64,000 nucleotides of DNA from Candidatus Limnocylindrales bacterium. GTDB lineage: Bacteria > Desulfobacterota > Binatia > UBA1149 > CAITLU01. Below, piece after piece: positions 41,180 through 49,268 of the stretch; position 1 is the first letter of the stretch; each line of letters starts with the position of its first letter. Where the stretch lies: assembly GCA_035571835.1 (NCBI GenBank), contig DATNBU010000029.1:1-64000 (forward strand), given 5' to 3'. Position numbers and translations under genes: made by a program. The notes below the pieces were generated by a model. That model ran no database searches. It saw only the letters and a list, made by a program, of their open reading frames with translations, and was not told where the DNA came from.

Positions 41180-43372
41180 TTATTTCACGCGGATCGACGC
41201 GGTGTTGGAGTAGGCGGAGACTTTGCCTGTCGCCGTGCTGAATGCCTGTACGCGATAGACATAACCGCCCTTGGGCGCGCTCTGCGAGAACGTCTGCGCG
41301 CCCGCGGCCGTGGTCGCGACGCGTGTGTACGGATCGCGGGTGGATGCGGCGCGCTCGACGTAAAAGCCCGACTCGTTCGTCGAGTTGTCCTTCCATTTGA
41401 GCGTGACGACGCTGCCGGCGACGCTCGCGGTCAGGCCCGACGGCGCCGCCAGCACGCTCGGATCCGGGCTGACCGTGATCGCAACGCCCGCGGAGCCCGT
41501 GGCGCCGAGGTTGTCGGTCACCGTGAGGGTCGCCGTGTAGCTGCCCGCCGCGGTGTACGTGTGCGACGGAGTCGCTCCGCTGCCGGTCTGGCCGTCGCCG
41601 AAGGTCCACGCATACGACGCGATCGTGCCGTCGCTGTCGCTCGAAGCCGCGCCGCTCAGCGCCACCGTCAGCGGCGCGGTTCCCGACGTCGGAGTTGCCG
41701 ACGCGACCGCCGCCGGCGCCGCGTTCGCCGTTCCGGACTTCGCGAGCACGAACAAGGTCACGCTCTGCGCCGGCACGGACGTCGAAAGCGCGCCCGATGT
41801 CAGGCTGACGCTCGCCGGTCCGCTGATCGATCCCGCGGCGAGGCGCCAGTACTGCGCCGTCGGCTGCGCGGTGAAGTTCGCCAGACTGATCGTGACCGGC
41901 GTCGAGCCGGACAGATACTTGGAGACGACCATGACGGTCAGCGCGCCGTCGCTCGCACGCTCGGCGGCGAACACCGAAAGATTGTCGGCGTTGGCGCTCG
42001 ACGTCGCCGCCACGCTGGTGTCGCCGAAGCTGCCGCGGCTGCCGTCGTAGTTGCGATACATCTTGATCGCCTTGAACGCCGGCGTGGTCGCGGCCGGAGT
42101 CGTCCAGCGTGCGGCCGCATCGAGGCCTTCGCGCCCGAAGATGCCGAGAATGTCGGCCTGCGCGGTCGCGCCGTTCATGTGGCCTTCGGCGCCCCAGTTG
42201 TACTCGGTGATCGCGGTCTCGGTTCCGGGGTAATACGCGGCGACCCAGTTCTTGATGCGCGGGATCAGCATGACCTTGTCGGCGATCCACGATTCGTCGG
42301 TGTAGCTCGGATCCCACAGCGAGCGCGTCGAGCGGTTGCGGCGAAGCTGCATCGTCGTCGAGGTATCGGTGCCGAACTCGCCGCTCTGCGGGTAATAGTG
42401 CACGCTGAAGACGTCGAGCAGGCGCTTTCCGGCTGCCGCCTGCGCCTGCCGCATCTGGTCGAGGTACCACGGAAGGTAGTCCATGTTCCCGTGCGACGAC
42501 CGGTCGGGATACGGCTGCTGCCAGTTGTGCGTCGCGCCGTAGAGCTGATCGAGGCCGCTGTAGAAGTATCCTCCCCAGCCCCACTCTTCCGGACCGACGA
42601 TCTTCGCGGCAGCGTCGTTGTTCTTGATCATCGTCGCGTATGCGACCGTCTTGCTCCTCAGTGCATCCATCGACTCGCCGGCCGGATGCACATCGCGATG
42701 GGTCGAGTGCCAGATGCTCGGCTCGTTATCGAGGATGTAGTAGCGAAGTCCGCTCGCCTGCGCGCTGCCCCACGTCGAGACGAGGTGCTGCACCCAGCCC
42801 TGCTCCAGCGTCGTGCTGTTGGGAGTGTTCGCGTCGAGAGGATCGTTGCCGGTGACGTTGGTGCCGTCGGTGCGCACGCCGTTGCCGGCGTCGGGGAACC
42901 ATTGCCAGTCGCTGTCCTGCTGCGCACCGTACTTCGCGATCGAGAAGCTCGACCTGCGCGCGCGCGAGGCACCGAGCGTGGCGACGTACTCGATGATCGG
43001 GATCGTCAGCATCGGCTCGGCGGCGGCCGAGCGGCTGGCGGCGATGAACGTGTCGCCGACTTCACCCGGCGTCGCGCTCGAGTACGCGAGACTCTCGAAA
43101 TACCAGTCGGCCCCGCGGTTGTCGGCGTTGAGCTGCCAGTTGTAGCGGCTCGTGTTGTTGCCGCCGCTGCGGTTGAGCGGACAGTTGAGCTCGGTCAGCT
43201 GCGCGGCCGTCGCGTGGGCGACGCCGTAGACCCGGGGATCGATCGGATGGCGGCCGGACGCGGGATTGACCTGGACCGTTACGGCAGCGTTCTGGGCGCC
43301 GGCGGCCGACGGAGCCAGCACGGCGACGGCCAGCAGCAGGCCCGCGATCCGCGAGCGACTACGAAAGTGCAT
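41180..43372 (-). CDS. secreted glycoside hydrolase family 44-type enzyme with PKD and Fn3 domains
   Basis: 730 residues. Signal peptide MHFRSRSRIAGLLLAVAVLA ending near AGAQ; RBS AAGGGGG is 6-7 bases upstream of ATG 43372, so a longer in-frame extension upstream is not used. The catalytic domain (about 30-545) shows GH44 traits: general acid Glu217 in LDNEPSIWHSTHRDVHP and nucleophile Glu390 in ITEYNWG. GH44 enzymes are endoglucanases/xyloglucanases. A PKD domain (about 552-637; AWTFGDGQTGSGATPSHTY) and a fibronectin type III domain (642-730) follow. The stop lies 4 bases from the end of the mobile-like repeat. Confidence 0.9.
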   Translation of the reverse strand: MHFRSRSRIAGLLLAVAVLAPSAAGAQNAAVTVQVNPASGRHPIDPRVYGVAHATAAQLTELNCPLNRSGGNNTSRYNWQLNADNRGADWYFESLAYSSATPGEVGDTFIAASRSAAAEPMLTIPIIEYVATLGASRARRSSFSIAKYGAQQDSDWQWFPDAGNGVRTDGTNVTGNDPLDANTPNSTTLEQGWVQHLVSTWGSAQASGLRYYILDNEPSIWHSTHRDVHPAGESMDALRSKTVAYATMIKNNDAAAKIVGPEEWGWGGYFYSGLDQLYGATHNWQQPYPDRSSHGNMDYLPWYLDQMRQAQAAAGKRLLDVFSVHYYPQSGEFGTDTSTTMQLRRNRSTRSLWDPSYTDESWIADKVMLIPRIKNWVAAYYPGTETAITEYNWGAEGHMNGATAQADILGIFGREGLDAAARWTTPAATTPAFKAIKMYRNYDGSRGSFGDTSVAATSSANADNLSVFAAERASDGALTVMVVSKYLSGSTPVTISLANFTAQPTAQYWRLAAGSISGPASVSLTSGALSTSVPAQSVTLFVLAKSGTANAAPAAVASATPTSGTAPLTVALSGAASSDSDGTIASYAWTFGDGQTGSGATPSHTYTAAGSYTATLTVTDNLGATGSAGVAITVSPDPSVLAAPSGLTASVAGSVVTLKWKDNSTNESGFYVERAASTRDPYTRVATTAAGAQTFSQSAPKGGYVYRVQAFSTATGKVSAYSNTASIRVK

Positions 43373-43539
43373 CTTGAGTTCCCCCTTCTTCCGATGGCCG
43401 GCGAGTACCCACGCGCCTGCCGAAAGCCGGATTGTAGTCGGGCTCGCGGCAGGCGAACAACGGGGTTCGGAAAACAACCGAACCTCACCAAGGGCTTGAA
43501 CAGGATCGCCCAAGCCCCGGTTTCACTGAGGATATTGGC

Positions 43540-44367
43540 TCAGTACGTGGGCGGCGGCTGGTCCTCGCCGCCGCGCTCGTCTTCGCGGTGCTCCGGCCTC
43601 GCAATCGGCCGCGGCGGCGGAGGCGGCATCCGCGTCGCGCGGGCATCCTCGTGCAGCACGCGGAACGCAATGTCGCGATCGGTCGCCCGCAGCACCTCGA
43701 GCTGCGTCTTGCGGAACGTGATGGTCTTGGTGGAACGCAGGTCGTACGTGAGCTGCTGCTGGTAGACCGGCGCGGCGTTGTCGTCGAACGCTCCATTGCG
43801 GAACTCGCGGTACTCGAGCGTCACCGTGTTGCCGGTGCGGCCGCCGTACAAAAGCTGCCAGCGCACGGCATCCTGCGAGAATCCTGCAATGTACGGAACC
43901 GGCGAGAACGGCTGGATGGGAAGCGCGTCCTCGAGCCTCCAGGTCCGCCCGCGGTTCCCGCCGACCAGCTGGATGACCGGCGGATCGCACACGATGGTGC
44001 CGTCGCGGGTCGTGATGATGCCGATGCGTTCCTCGTAGAAGAACGGATTGGTCAGGATGTAGTGGCCGTCCGGGCAATCTCCACGGTATTCGAACCGCGC
44101 TGCCCATAGCCCGGCTTCTTCCGTCGGCTGCTTGTCGGTGCCGAGAACCCGGATCGGTTGTTTCAGGATGAACCCGGGCAGGATCTGCGAACCATCGGTG
44201 CGATCGATCATGACCGTGCCGGGAGTTGCCGTAAGAGTTTCACCAGGAGCGTAGTTGGAGACCGGCTCACCGACGGGCACGACCGGCGCGACTCGAGGAA
44301 TCGGATAGCACGCTGCGACCAGGCCGCAGCCGGCCGCGACGAGCACTGCAAGGCGGTGTCTTCTCAT
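43540..44367 (-). CDS. lipoprotein of unknown function
   Basis: From ATG 44367 the 275-residue product begins MRRHRLAVLVAAGCGLVAAC, a lipoprotein signal with lipobox LVAAC. No known domain is seen; the body is beta-rich, with three cysteines after the lipid site region and a Pro-rich, charged tail (PPPPPRPIARPEHREDERGGE). An in-frame start pair at 44511/44514 has a much better ribosome site (GGAGGATCAA) and would add ~48 hydrophilic residues before the signal, so the true start is open. It is divergent from the FadL-type gene. Confidence 0.68.
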   Translation of the reverse strand: MRRHRLAVLVAAGCGLVAACYPIPRVAPVVPVGEPVSNYAPGETLTATPGTVMIDRTDGSQILPGFILKQPIRVLGTDKQPTEEAGLWAARFEYRGDCPDGHYILTNPFFYEERIGIITTRDGTIVCDPPVIQLVGGNRGRTWRLEDALPIQPFSPVPYIAGFSQDAVRWQLLYGGRTGNTVTLEYREFRNGAFDDNAAPVYQQQLTYDLRSTKTITFRKTQLEVLRATDRDIAFRVLHEDARATRMPPPPPRPIARPEHREDERGGEDQPPPTY

Positions 44368-44590
44368 TCCCGCTCGGACGTTCGCGTCGCGGCGCACCTT
44401 CATTTTTCGAAACGGCGAACGCCCTGTGTGAGCGGGACGCGCCAAGTCTGAGCCAAGGGGGTCCTGATTGAGGTGACGCGAAGCTTCGGCGATCGAAATC
44501 TCGTCTTCCATCATTTGATCCTCCGACGGCGTTTCTTCCGGACACGGACCACAATAGACGATGCTGCCGCGCGCGGACCGGGGGGACCAC

Positions 44591-45829
44591 ATGCATCAGA
44601 AAACATTCCGCAGTCGGGGCGCGCTCCGCTCGCCCTTCTCTCCCTTCGCAGCCGCAGCCGCCGCGCTGGCCGTCGGTCTCACCAGTTGGGGCGCTCCTCT
44701 CGCTTACGCATCCCAGATCATCGCCCCGAGCATTGGAGTGCCTGACACCGCGATGAGCGGTGCGACGGTCGCAACTCCGCTGACGCCGACCGCCGCCGCG
44801 TTCTCGAACCCGGCGGGGATCATGAACCTCGAGCCGGGATCGATGTCGGCCGCGTTCGGCCTCCCGGTCGGTCATTCGCGCGTGGACGCGACGATTCCGA
44901 CGGGCAACTACAACACGACGTCGGATTTCGTCGCGTACGCTCCCGAGGGCGGCTCGGTGTTCGCTGCGGACTACGGCGTGCGCTGGGGCTTCGCGATCTA
45001 CGGCAGCCTCGGCTCGGTTTTCGATTCGGACGCCGAGCCATCGGTGCGGGTCGAGCACGATTTCCTGTCGACACAATCGATTTCCAACGTTGCGCTGATG
45101 GCTGCCGTTCCTGCCGGCGAGCGGCTCAGCATCGGCGTCGCGCTCGCGGGAATCTACGGGCAGGCCAAGCTCCGCTACTTTCAGAACGACCAGTTCGCCT
45201 ACACCGTGCGCGGCCCCGGCGTGCAGGCGATCTTCGGACTGCGCTACCGCGTCACGGACAACATTGCCCTCGGTGCGAGCTATCGCACGCCGGGAATGGT
45301 GTGGGCCGACGGCGACGATGCGCTGCCGGACGGCAACAAACAGGACGTCGATCTCGACCTCGAGCTGCCGGCCCAGGTCTTCCTCGGCATCAACGCCGAT
45401 GTGACCGAAAGACTGTCGGCAGGTCTTTACGGCCGCTGGACCGACGCGAGCCGCTTCTCGCATTCGACGTTCCGCTTCGAGGATACGCCGCAGGCGAACG
45501 TCAACTTCATTCGAGCGGCCAGCGACGAGTGGAGGATCGGGGCCGGCGCCGCCTACCGCGCAACCGATACGCTCACATTGCGCGGCGGCGTCGGCCATGC
45601 CGACTCGATCGTGCCCGACACGTGGGTCTCGCCGCTGCTGATCGATTCGAACGAATGGAAGATCAGCGCAGGGTTTTCGTGGGAGATCAGCGGATGGACG
45701 GTCGACTGCACCGTCGGCCACTCGCCGACCGGCGACCGCGAAGTCTCTGCATCGGAAGCCGTGATCTTTCCCGGGCGCTATACGATCGGCGGACAGATCT
45801 ACATGATCGGGCTTCGCACGACGCTGTGA
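44591..45829 (+). CDS. FadL/OmpP1-type outer-membrane transport protein
   Basis: 412 residues from ATG 44591 (an ATG at 44561 would add ten). A long hydrophobic signal ends near LAYAS. The mature N-terminus ATPLTPTAAAFSNPAGIM is the hallmark of the FadL/TodX family, whose beta-barrels admit hydrophobic compounds such as fatty acids or aromatics. Alternating beta-strand patterns fill the rest (IALGASYRTPGMVWADG; LSAGLYGRWTDAS), and it ends with the aromatic-poor but typical GLRTTL. No catabolic genes adjoin, so the substrate is unknown. Confidence 0.85.
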   Translation: MHQKTFRSRGALRSPFSPFAAAAAALAVGLTSWGAPLAYASQIIAPSIGVPDTAMSGATVATPLTPTAAAFSNPAGIMNLEPGSMSAAFGLPVGHSRVDATIPTGNYNTTSDFVAYAPEGGSVFAADYGVRWGFAIYGSLGSVFDSDAEPSVRVEHDFLSTQSISNVALMAAVPAGERLSIGVALAGIYGQAKLRYFQNDQFAYTVRGPGVQAIFGLRYRVTDNIALGASYRTPGMVWADGDDALPDGNKQDVDLDLELPAQVFLGINADVTERLSAGLYGRWTDASRFSHSTFRFEDTPQANVNFIRAASDEWRIGAGAAYRATDTLTLRGGVGHADSIVPDTWVSPLLIDSNEWKISAGFSWEISGWTVDCTVGHSPTGDREVSASEAVIFPGRYTIGGQIYMIGLRTTL

Positions 45830-45851
45830 GCGCCGGACTTCCGGAGCGAAT

Positions 45852-46700
45852 TTAAACCAGGCGCGCCTCATCGCCGCGGCTTACGGTGCCGGGAGTCTCG
45901 ACGCGCGCGTAGACGCCCACGTTCTGTGCGGCCTTCTGTACGACTGTCCTCAGCAACCCCGAGTCGCGCGGCAATTCGTCGACCGGATGCGTGATCATCA
46001 CGCAGCGAGGACATGCCACCGTCACCTCCAGCACGGCGCTGCCGATCGCGATGCGCCGGCCCTGCCACGCCATCTCGGGGAACTCACCATCGCTGCCGTT
46101 CGTATGGATCAGCAGGTTCGGCCGGAAGCGCCGCACGTCCACGCTCGACGACGGGGCGAGCTCCTGCAGCCGGCGCAGCGAGGCATCGGTCAACAGCAGA
46201 AGCGGAAACGCATCGAAGTAGGTCCCCGGCGGCGATTCGTATTCGAAAAGCTCGGGAGGAAAGACGCTGAGGTCCGGCAGCGGCTCGCCGGCTTCGCGAC
46301 CGAACACGGAGCGCAGCTCGACCTCCATGTCTTCATGATCGGGCGCGCCGCGTCGATAGTGTTCGAGGTCTTCGATCGGCCTGCGCGGCCACAGCGTCAC
46401 GCTGGTTCCAACTGCCGCGCTTACTGCAGCGGCAGCACCGGCGGCGTCTGCGCGGATCGTCGTGCCGTCCGGCAGCGTGATCTCGGGCGCAGACAGCTGC
46501 GCATCGAGATATCGCGCCTTGCACAGCATCAGCGGCGCGATTTTCTTGGCGCCGCGGATGCCGCCTCGCACCTCGTCGCGAACCGCCCAGCCGCGATCTC
46601 CCGGCACGCCGAGCGCACCAAGCTCCGCGCTTTCGATGCGCTCGCCGGCCATCGATTTTACCGGATAGCGCCAGATTTCTGCGATGGTCCCGATGCTCAT
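45852..46700 (-). CDS. MOSC domain protein
   Basis: 282 residues. N-terminal MOSC beta-barrel (IAEIWRYPVKSMAGERIESAEL and DRGWAVRD) and C-terminal MOSC domain (RRFRPNLLIHT, VACPRCVMITHPVDELPRD, NVGVYARV). The conserved cysteine of the MOSC family is present in CPRC. Such proteins resemble the C-terminal domain of molybdenum cofactor sulfurase and mARC and may handle Mo cofactor or sulfur transfer. No molybdenum gene is nearby. It is convergent with the FadL-type gene. Confidence 0.9.
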   Translation of the reverse strand: MSIGTIAEIWRYPVKSMAGERIESAELGALGVPGDRGWAVRDEVRGGIRGAKKIAPLMLCKARYLDAQLSAPEITLPDGTTIRADAAGAAAAVSAAVGTSVTLWPRRPIEDLEHYRRGAPDHEDMEVELRSVFGREAGEPLPDLSVFPPELFEYESPPGTYFDAFPLLLLTDASLRRLQELAPSSSVDVRRFRPNLLIHTNGSDGEFPEMAWQGRRIAIGSAVLEVTVACPRCVMITHPVDELPRDSGLLRTVVQKAAQNVGVYARVETPGTVSRGDEARLV

Positions 46701-46873
46701 GCGTGCTCTCCCGGCGTGGTCGTTTCACTCGTGTTGCGGTAACTGCATCGGTTCCTGCCACGGGCGATTTGTGGCGACAAGGCGCGACACGAACATACCA
46801 TCAAAGCGATTGGTCGTTGACGGTCGCTGATCAATGAAATTCTCGAGAAGGCGATGCGGCGGGCAATGAAGAG

Positions 46874-48169
46874 TCAGCGCATCTCGTCCAGGACCTCGCC
46901 GAGCCGGGCCGCTACGGAATCGCTGTCGAGTATGCTCGCATGGTTCTCTCCGAAGCCGCGCAGCGACCTCGCCTCCTCCTGCGCCTCCGGCCTGAGCTGA
47001 CTCGCAATCGTCACGACGCCGTCACTCGATGTGCTGGCGCCGAAACCGAACAGCATGTGCCAGGCAACGTGCTCGGGAAGGCGTCGCCTTTCCTTCTTCG
47101 TCGCAGGGTCGCGGTAGAACAGGCCGTCGAGATAGGCACTCCCGGGCGCAAGGCCCCTCCAGCATTCCAGCACCACCGGGGAACGTTCCACGCCTTTGCC
47201 GGCGGACGCCATGCCGCCGAATGGTGATGAGATCGTCACCCAGGTACGCACGGCGCGCGTCGCATTGTTCTCGTAGTCCTGAAGCACGAACTCACGGCTG
47301 ATGAGGCCGCCCATGCTGTGGGCAACGATCGCGGCTTTGTCGAACCGGTACTGCTCGCGCACACGCACGAAAAGCTGCGCGAGCAGGCTCGCACTGGTCT
47401 CCAGCTTCGCACCCGACGGATAGTAGTAGACCCACGCCTGGTACTTGCGGCGATCGAGACTGTCGATCAGATGCGTGAAGTCGCGCGGCGTCCCGCCGAC
47501 GCCATGAACGAACAGAACGGGAATCCTGCGAGGATCGTACGGCTCGAGAAAGTAGATCCCGGGCTCGGCGTGAAGGATGAAGTCGTAGTACTTCCACATT
47601 CCTTCCTGGCCGACGGCCGGGTCGAAGCGCGGATCAGCCAGAGCCGCAACGCGGCCCGCGACGCTTCTTGCGAACAGGCTGATGCGTTTCTGATCTTCGG
47701 GGCTGCGCGGCGCGAGCTCGGCAAGGGAGAACTGCTCGCGGACGAAACGGCCGGCTTTGGGGATCACCAGATTGACGCCGCCGACCCGCTGACCTGCCGC
47801 CAGCTCGATGGCCGGTTGCTGATCCATGCGAAGCGCAGGCTCGTCGTCGTACCTGCCGTCATGGTTGGCGTCCTCGAAGGCGGCGACGCGATAGGTGCCG
47901 GCGCCGACGGCGAAGATCCACGGTCCGGGCTTCTCCGTGACGAAATGGTCGAGCAGGAAGTCGCCGTCATTGCCATGGGCGATCAGACCGATGATCAGCG
48001 GGCCCGAAGGCTTGTGGTCGGCCGAGACGGTGCCGCTCAATACCGCGGTCTCTGCGGCGAGCTTCTGCTGACCGCTTACCGCGAGCAGCGTGGAGCAGCC
48101 TGAAGCAATGACGAGCATCGCGGCCAGTCCGAGACTTCCAGCAACGCCGGAAACGGTAGTCTGCGTCAC
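46874..48169 (-). CDS. alpha/beta-hydrolase lipoprotein
   Basis: 431 residues from GTG 48169, which has AAGGAG about nine bases upstream; the open frame continues further but lies over the divergent gene's upstream region. Lipobox near SLGLAAMLVIASGC. An N-terminal beta domain (about 45-130; VLSGTVSADHKPSGPLIIGL) precedes the hydrolase domain: PVLFVHGVGGTPRDF and the elbow AHSMGG with its Ser. A second, similar lipoprotein hydrolase lies 3.6 kb away (51776). Likely an esterase or phospholipase at the periplasmic face; substrate unknown. Confidence 0.82.
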   Translation of the reverse strand: MTQTTVSGVAGSLGLAAMLVIASGCSTLLAVSGQQKLAAETAVLSGTVSADHKPSGPLIIGLIAHGNDGDFLLDHFVTEKPGPWIFAVGAGTYRVAAFEDANHDGRYDDEPALRMDQQPAIELAAGQRVGGVNLVIPKAGRFVREQFSLAELAPRSPEDQKRISLFARSVAGRVAALADPRFDPAVGQEGMWKYYDFILHAEPGIYFLEPYDPRRIPVLFVHGVGGTPRDFTHLIDSLDRRKYQAWVYYYPSGAKLETSASLLAQLFVRVREQYRFDKAAIVAHSMGGLISREFVLQDYENNATRAVRTWVTISSPFGGMASAGKGVERSPVVLECWRGLAPGSAYLDGLFYRDPATKKERRRLPEHVAWHMLFGFGASTSSDGVVTIASQLRPEAQEEARSLRGFGENHASILDSDSVAARLGEVLDEMR

Positions 48170-48251
48170 GATTGGCTGGCTCCTTGTTGAAAACGTGTGA
48201 GCGGTTCGGTCGCTCGCCTTGTTTCGCTGCAGGCAGGTGTCAGCATACGGC

Positions 48252-49268
48252 ATGCGCCTGTTCTCTGTCCTGGTTCGCTGCATCGCAGTGATCCTGCTTC
48301 TTCCGCTCGTTCTGTGGGCTGTCGGCGTGTTTGTGTACGCGGGCCCATCCATGCCCGCCGTGGCAGATGCGTGCGCGCTCGTCGTCGCGCTGGTCGGAAT
48401 CGCAGCAACCCTCGGACTGTTCATCCGGCGGCTGAGGCCCGCACTCTATGTTCTGGCAGCCTGCCTGATCGCAACCGGCCTGTGGTGGAGCAGCATCCAC
48501 GCGTCGAACGATCGCCAGTGGCAGACGGATGTGTCGGTCCTGCCGTGGGCCGAAATCGACGGTGATCGCGTGGTCTTTCACAATGTACGCAACTTCGACT
48601 ACCGCACGGAAACGGACTACACGCCGGCGTGGTACGACCACACCTACGACCTCGGCAAGCTCGACGAGGTCGACATCGTTGCAGTGTACTGGATGGGCGA
48701 CGACATTGCCCACATCATGCTCAGCTTCGGGTTCGGCGGCGAAGATTACCTGGCGGTCTCGATCGAAACACGCAAGGAAGTCGGGGAATCGTACTCCACG
48801 CTGGCAGGATTCTTCCGCCGCTATGAGCTCTACTACGTCGTGGCCGACGAGCGCGACTCGATCCGGCTTCGGACCAACTACCGCAAGGATCCTCCGGAAG
48901 ACGTCTACCTGTATCGGACCAGCACCCCGCGCGAGAACGTCCGGCGGCTGTTCCTCGACTATGTCCGCGAGATCAACGAGCTGCGCGACCACCCGAAGTT
49001 CTACAACACGCTGACGACCAACTGCACGACGAGCATCTGGATGCACACGCAGGTCAATCCCAATGCGACCCCGCTCAACTGGAAAATCCTCGCCAGCGGC
49101 CACGTGCCGTCGTACGTCTACGATATCGGACGGCTCGATTCGTCCCTGCCCTTCGAAGAGCTCCGGCGGCGTTCCCGCATCAACGACGTTGCGCATGCCG
49201 CCGACAAGGCCGCGGATTTCTCACAGCGGATCCGCGCGGGGCTTCCGCGCCCGCCAGTGACGCCATGA
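48252..49268 (+). CDS. DUF4105 (Lnb N-terminal-like) membrane-anchored protein
   Basis: 338 residues; two or three N-terminal hydrophobic segments (about 4-24, 30-53 and 62-75) anchor a periplasmic domain. The domain has FHNVRNFDYRTETD, the repeated short motif WMGDDIAHIMLSFGF, and YNTLTTNCTTSIW with the cysteine typical of DUF4105, a papain/NlpC-like fold. Its ATG overlaps the next gene: the stop here and the MscS start share four bases (ATGA), so the two are translationally coupled. Confidence 0.85.
   Translation: MRLFSVLVRCIAVILLLPLVLWAVGVFVYAGPSMPAVADACALVVALVGIAATLGLFIRRLRPALYVLAACLIATGLWWSSIHASNDRQWQTDVSVLPWAEIDGDRVVFHNVRNFDYRTETDYTPAWYDHTYDLGKLDEVDIVAVYWMGDDIAHIMLSFGFGGEDYLAVSIETRKEVGESYSTLAGFFRRYELYYVVADERDSIRLRTNYRKDPPEDVYLYRTSTPRENVRRLFLDYVREINELRDHPKFYNTLTTNCTTSIWMHTQVNPNATPLNWKILASGHVPSYVYDIGRLDSSLPFEELRRRSRINDVAHAADKAADFSQRIRAGLPRPPVTP

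Noticed and set aside
40706-43765. A ~1000-codon plus-strand open frame opposite the GH44 gene
   Set aside because: No motif or signal; the opposite strand encodes a complete glycoside hydrolase with PKD and Fn3 domains.
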